Shown piece by piece: positions 5,786-5,803 of a stretch of 5,803 nucleotides of DNA. The position numbers were made by a program, and so were the translations under genes. Under the pieces are notes generated by a model, which was not told the origin of the DNA, did not search any database, and saw only the letters and a list, made by a program, of their open reading frames with translations. The stretch spans positions 1-5,803 of the forward strand of contig JASLIY010000114.1 of the NCBI GenBank assembly GCA_030152675.1, given 5' to 3'. How positions within the stretch are numbered: the first letter of the stretch is position 1; every line of letters starts with the position of its first letter. The DNA is from Acinetobacter sp. GTDB taxonomy: Bacteria > Pseudomonadota > Gammaproteobacteria > Pseudomonadales > Moraxellaceae.

Positions 5786-5803
5786 TAAGTTATTTTAAGT
5801 TCT

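Larger units (their letters stand above)
5464..5803. other. Structured intergenic tail, candidate dispersed repeat or element edge
   Basis: The 340 bases upstream of the small membrane-anchored protein hold no gene I can assign. They contain a 22-bp palindrome, two adjacent hairpins and a 10-bp tandem repeat. Several frames are open on both strands: plus 5546-5785, plus from 5587 to the window end, and minus from about 5745 down to 5523. The longest ATG-started readings are 48 codons (5642-5788, plus) and 43 codons (5523-5654, minus); neither has a ribosome site. The density of symmetry elements suggests a repeated non-coding element or a degraded gene rather than a simple leader. A promoter for the minus-strand gene must lie here, but no clear -35/-10 pair was found. 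Confidence 0.4.

Noticed and set aside
5642..5788. 48-codon plus ORF in the right-hand tail as a real gene
   Set aside because: There is no ribosome site, it spans both hairpins, and competing frames are equally open on both strands, so it is described only as part of a candidate repeat.

Overview
The window looks like chromosomal DNA from a gammaproteobacterium, most likely Acinetobacter or another member of the Moraxellaceae. That guess rests on the protein style (Gln-rich, AT-leaning codons), the very AT-rich intergenic DNA and general resemblance to Acinetobacter loci. No marker gene proves it.

Positions 12-3496 hold a compact three-gene unit on the minus strand. In transcription order it encodes an NAD(P)-dependent aldehyde dehydrogenase, a histone-deacetylase-like zinc amidohydrolase (HDAH / acetylpolyamine amidohydrolase type) and a fumarylacetoacetate-hydrolase-fold enzyme closely resembling HpaG isomerase/decarboxylase domains. 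The genes are 60 and 95 bases apart with no obvious terminator between them, so co-transcription is likely. The set reads as part of a catabolic operon: an amide-bond hydrolase, an aldehyde oxidiser and an enzyme for open-chain keto-diacids. The window ends 11 bases past the last stop codon, so further pathway genes (transporter, oxygenase, hydratase) may lie off the left edge.

Positions 3497-3878 are an AT-rich divergent control region. To its right, on the plus strand, lies an AraC-family regulator with an IPDGCIDILF-type N-terminal domain (3879-4694). It is the natural candidate controller of the minus-strand operon. A consensus TATAAT upstream of the regulator is bracketed by a perfect 8-bp inverted repeat, which suggests an operator. 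No good sigma-70 promoter was found for the operon itself, which fits activator dependence.

Positions 4695-5007 carry no convincing gene. A small membrane-anchored protein of unknown function (5008-5463, minus) converges on the regulator. Positions 5464-5803 contain a 22-bp perfect palindrome, two hairpins (one terminator-like on the minus strand), a short tandem repeat and several overlapping open frames on both strands. This tail looks more like a dispersed intergenic repeat or the edge of a mobile or degraded element than ordinary leader DNA. No tRNA, rRNA, CRISPR array, transposase or known riboswitch was recognised.
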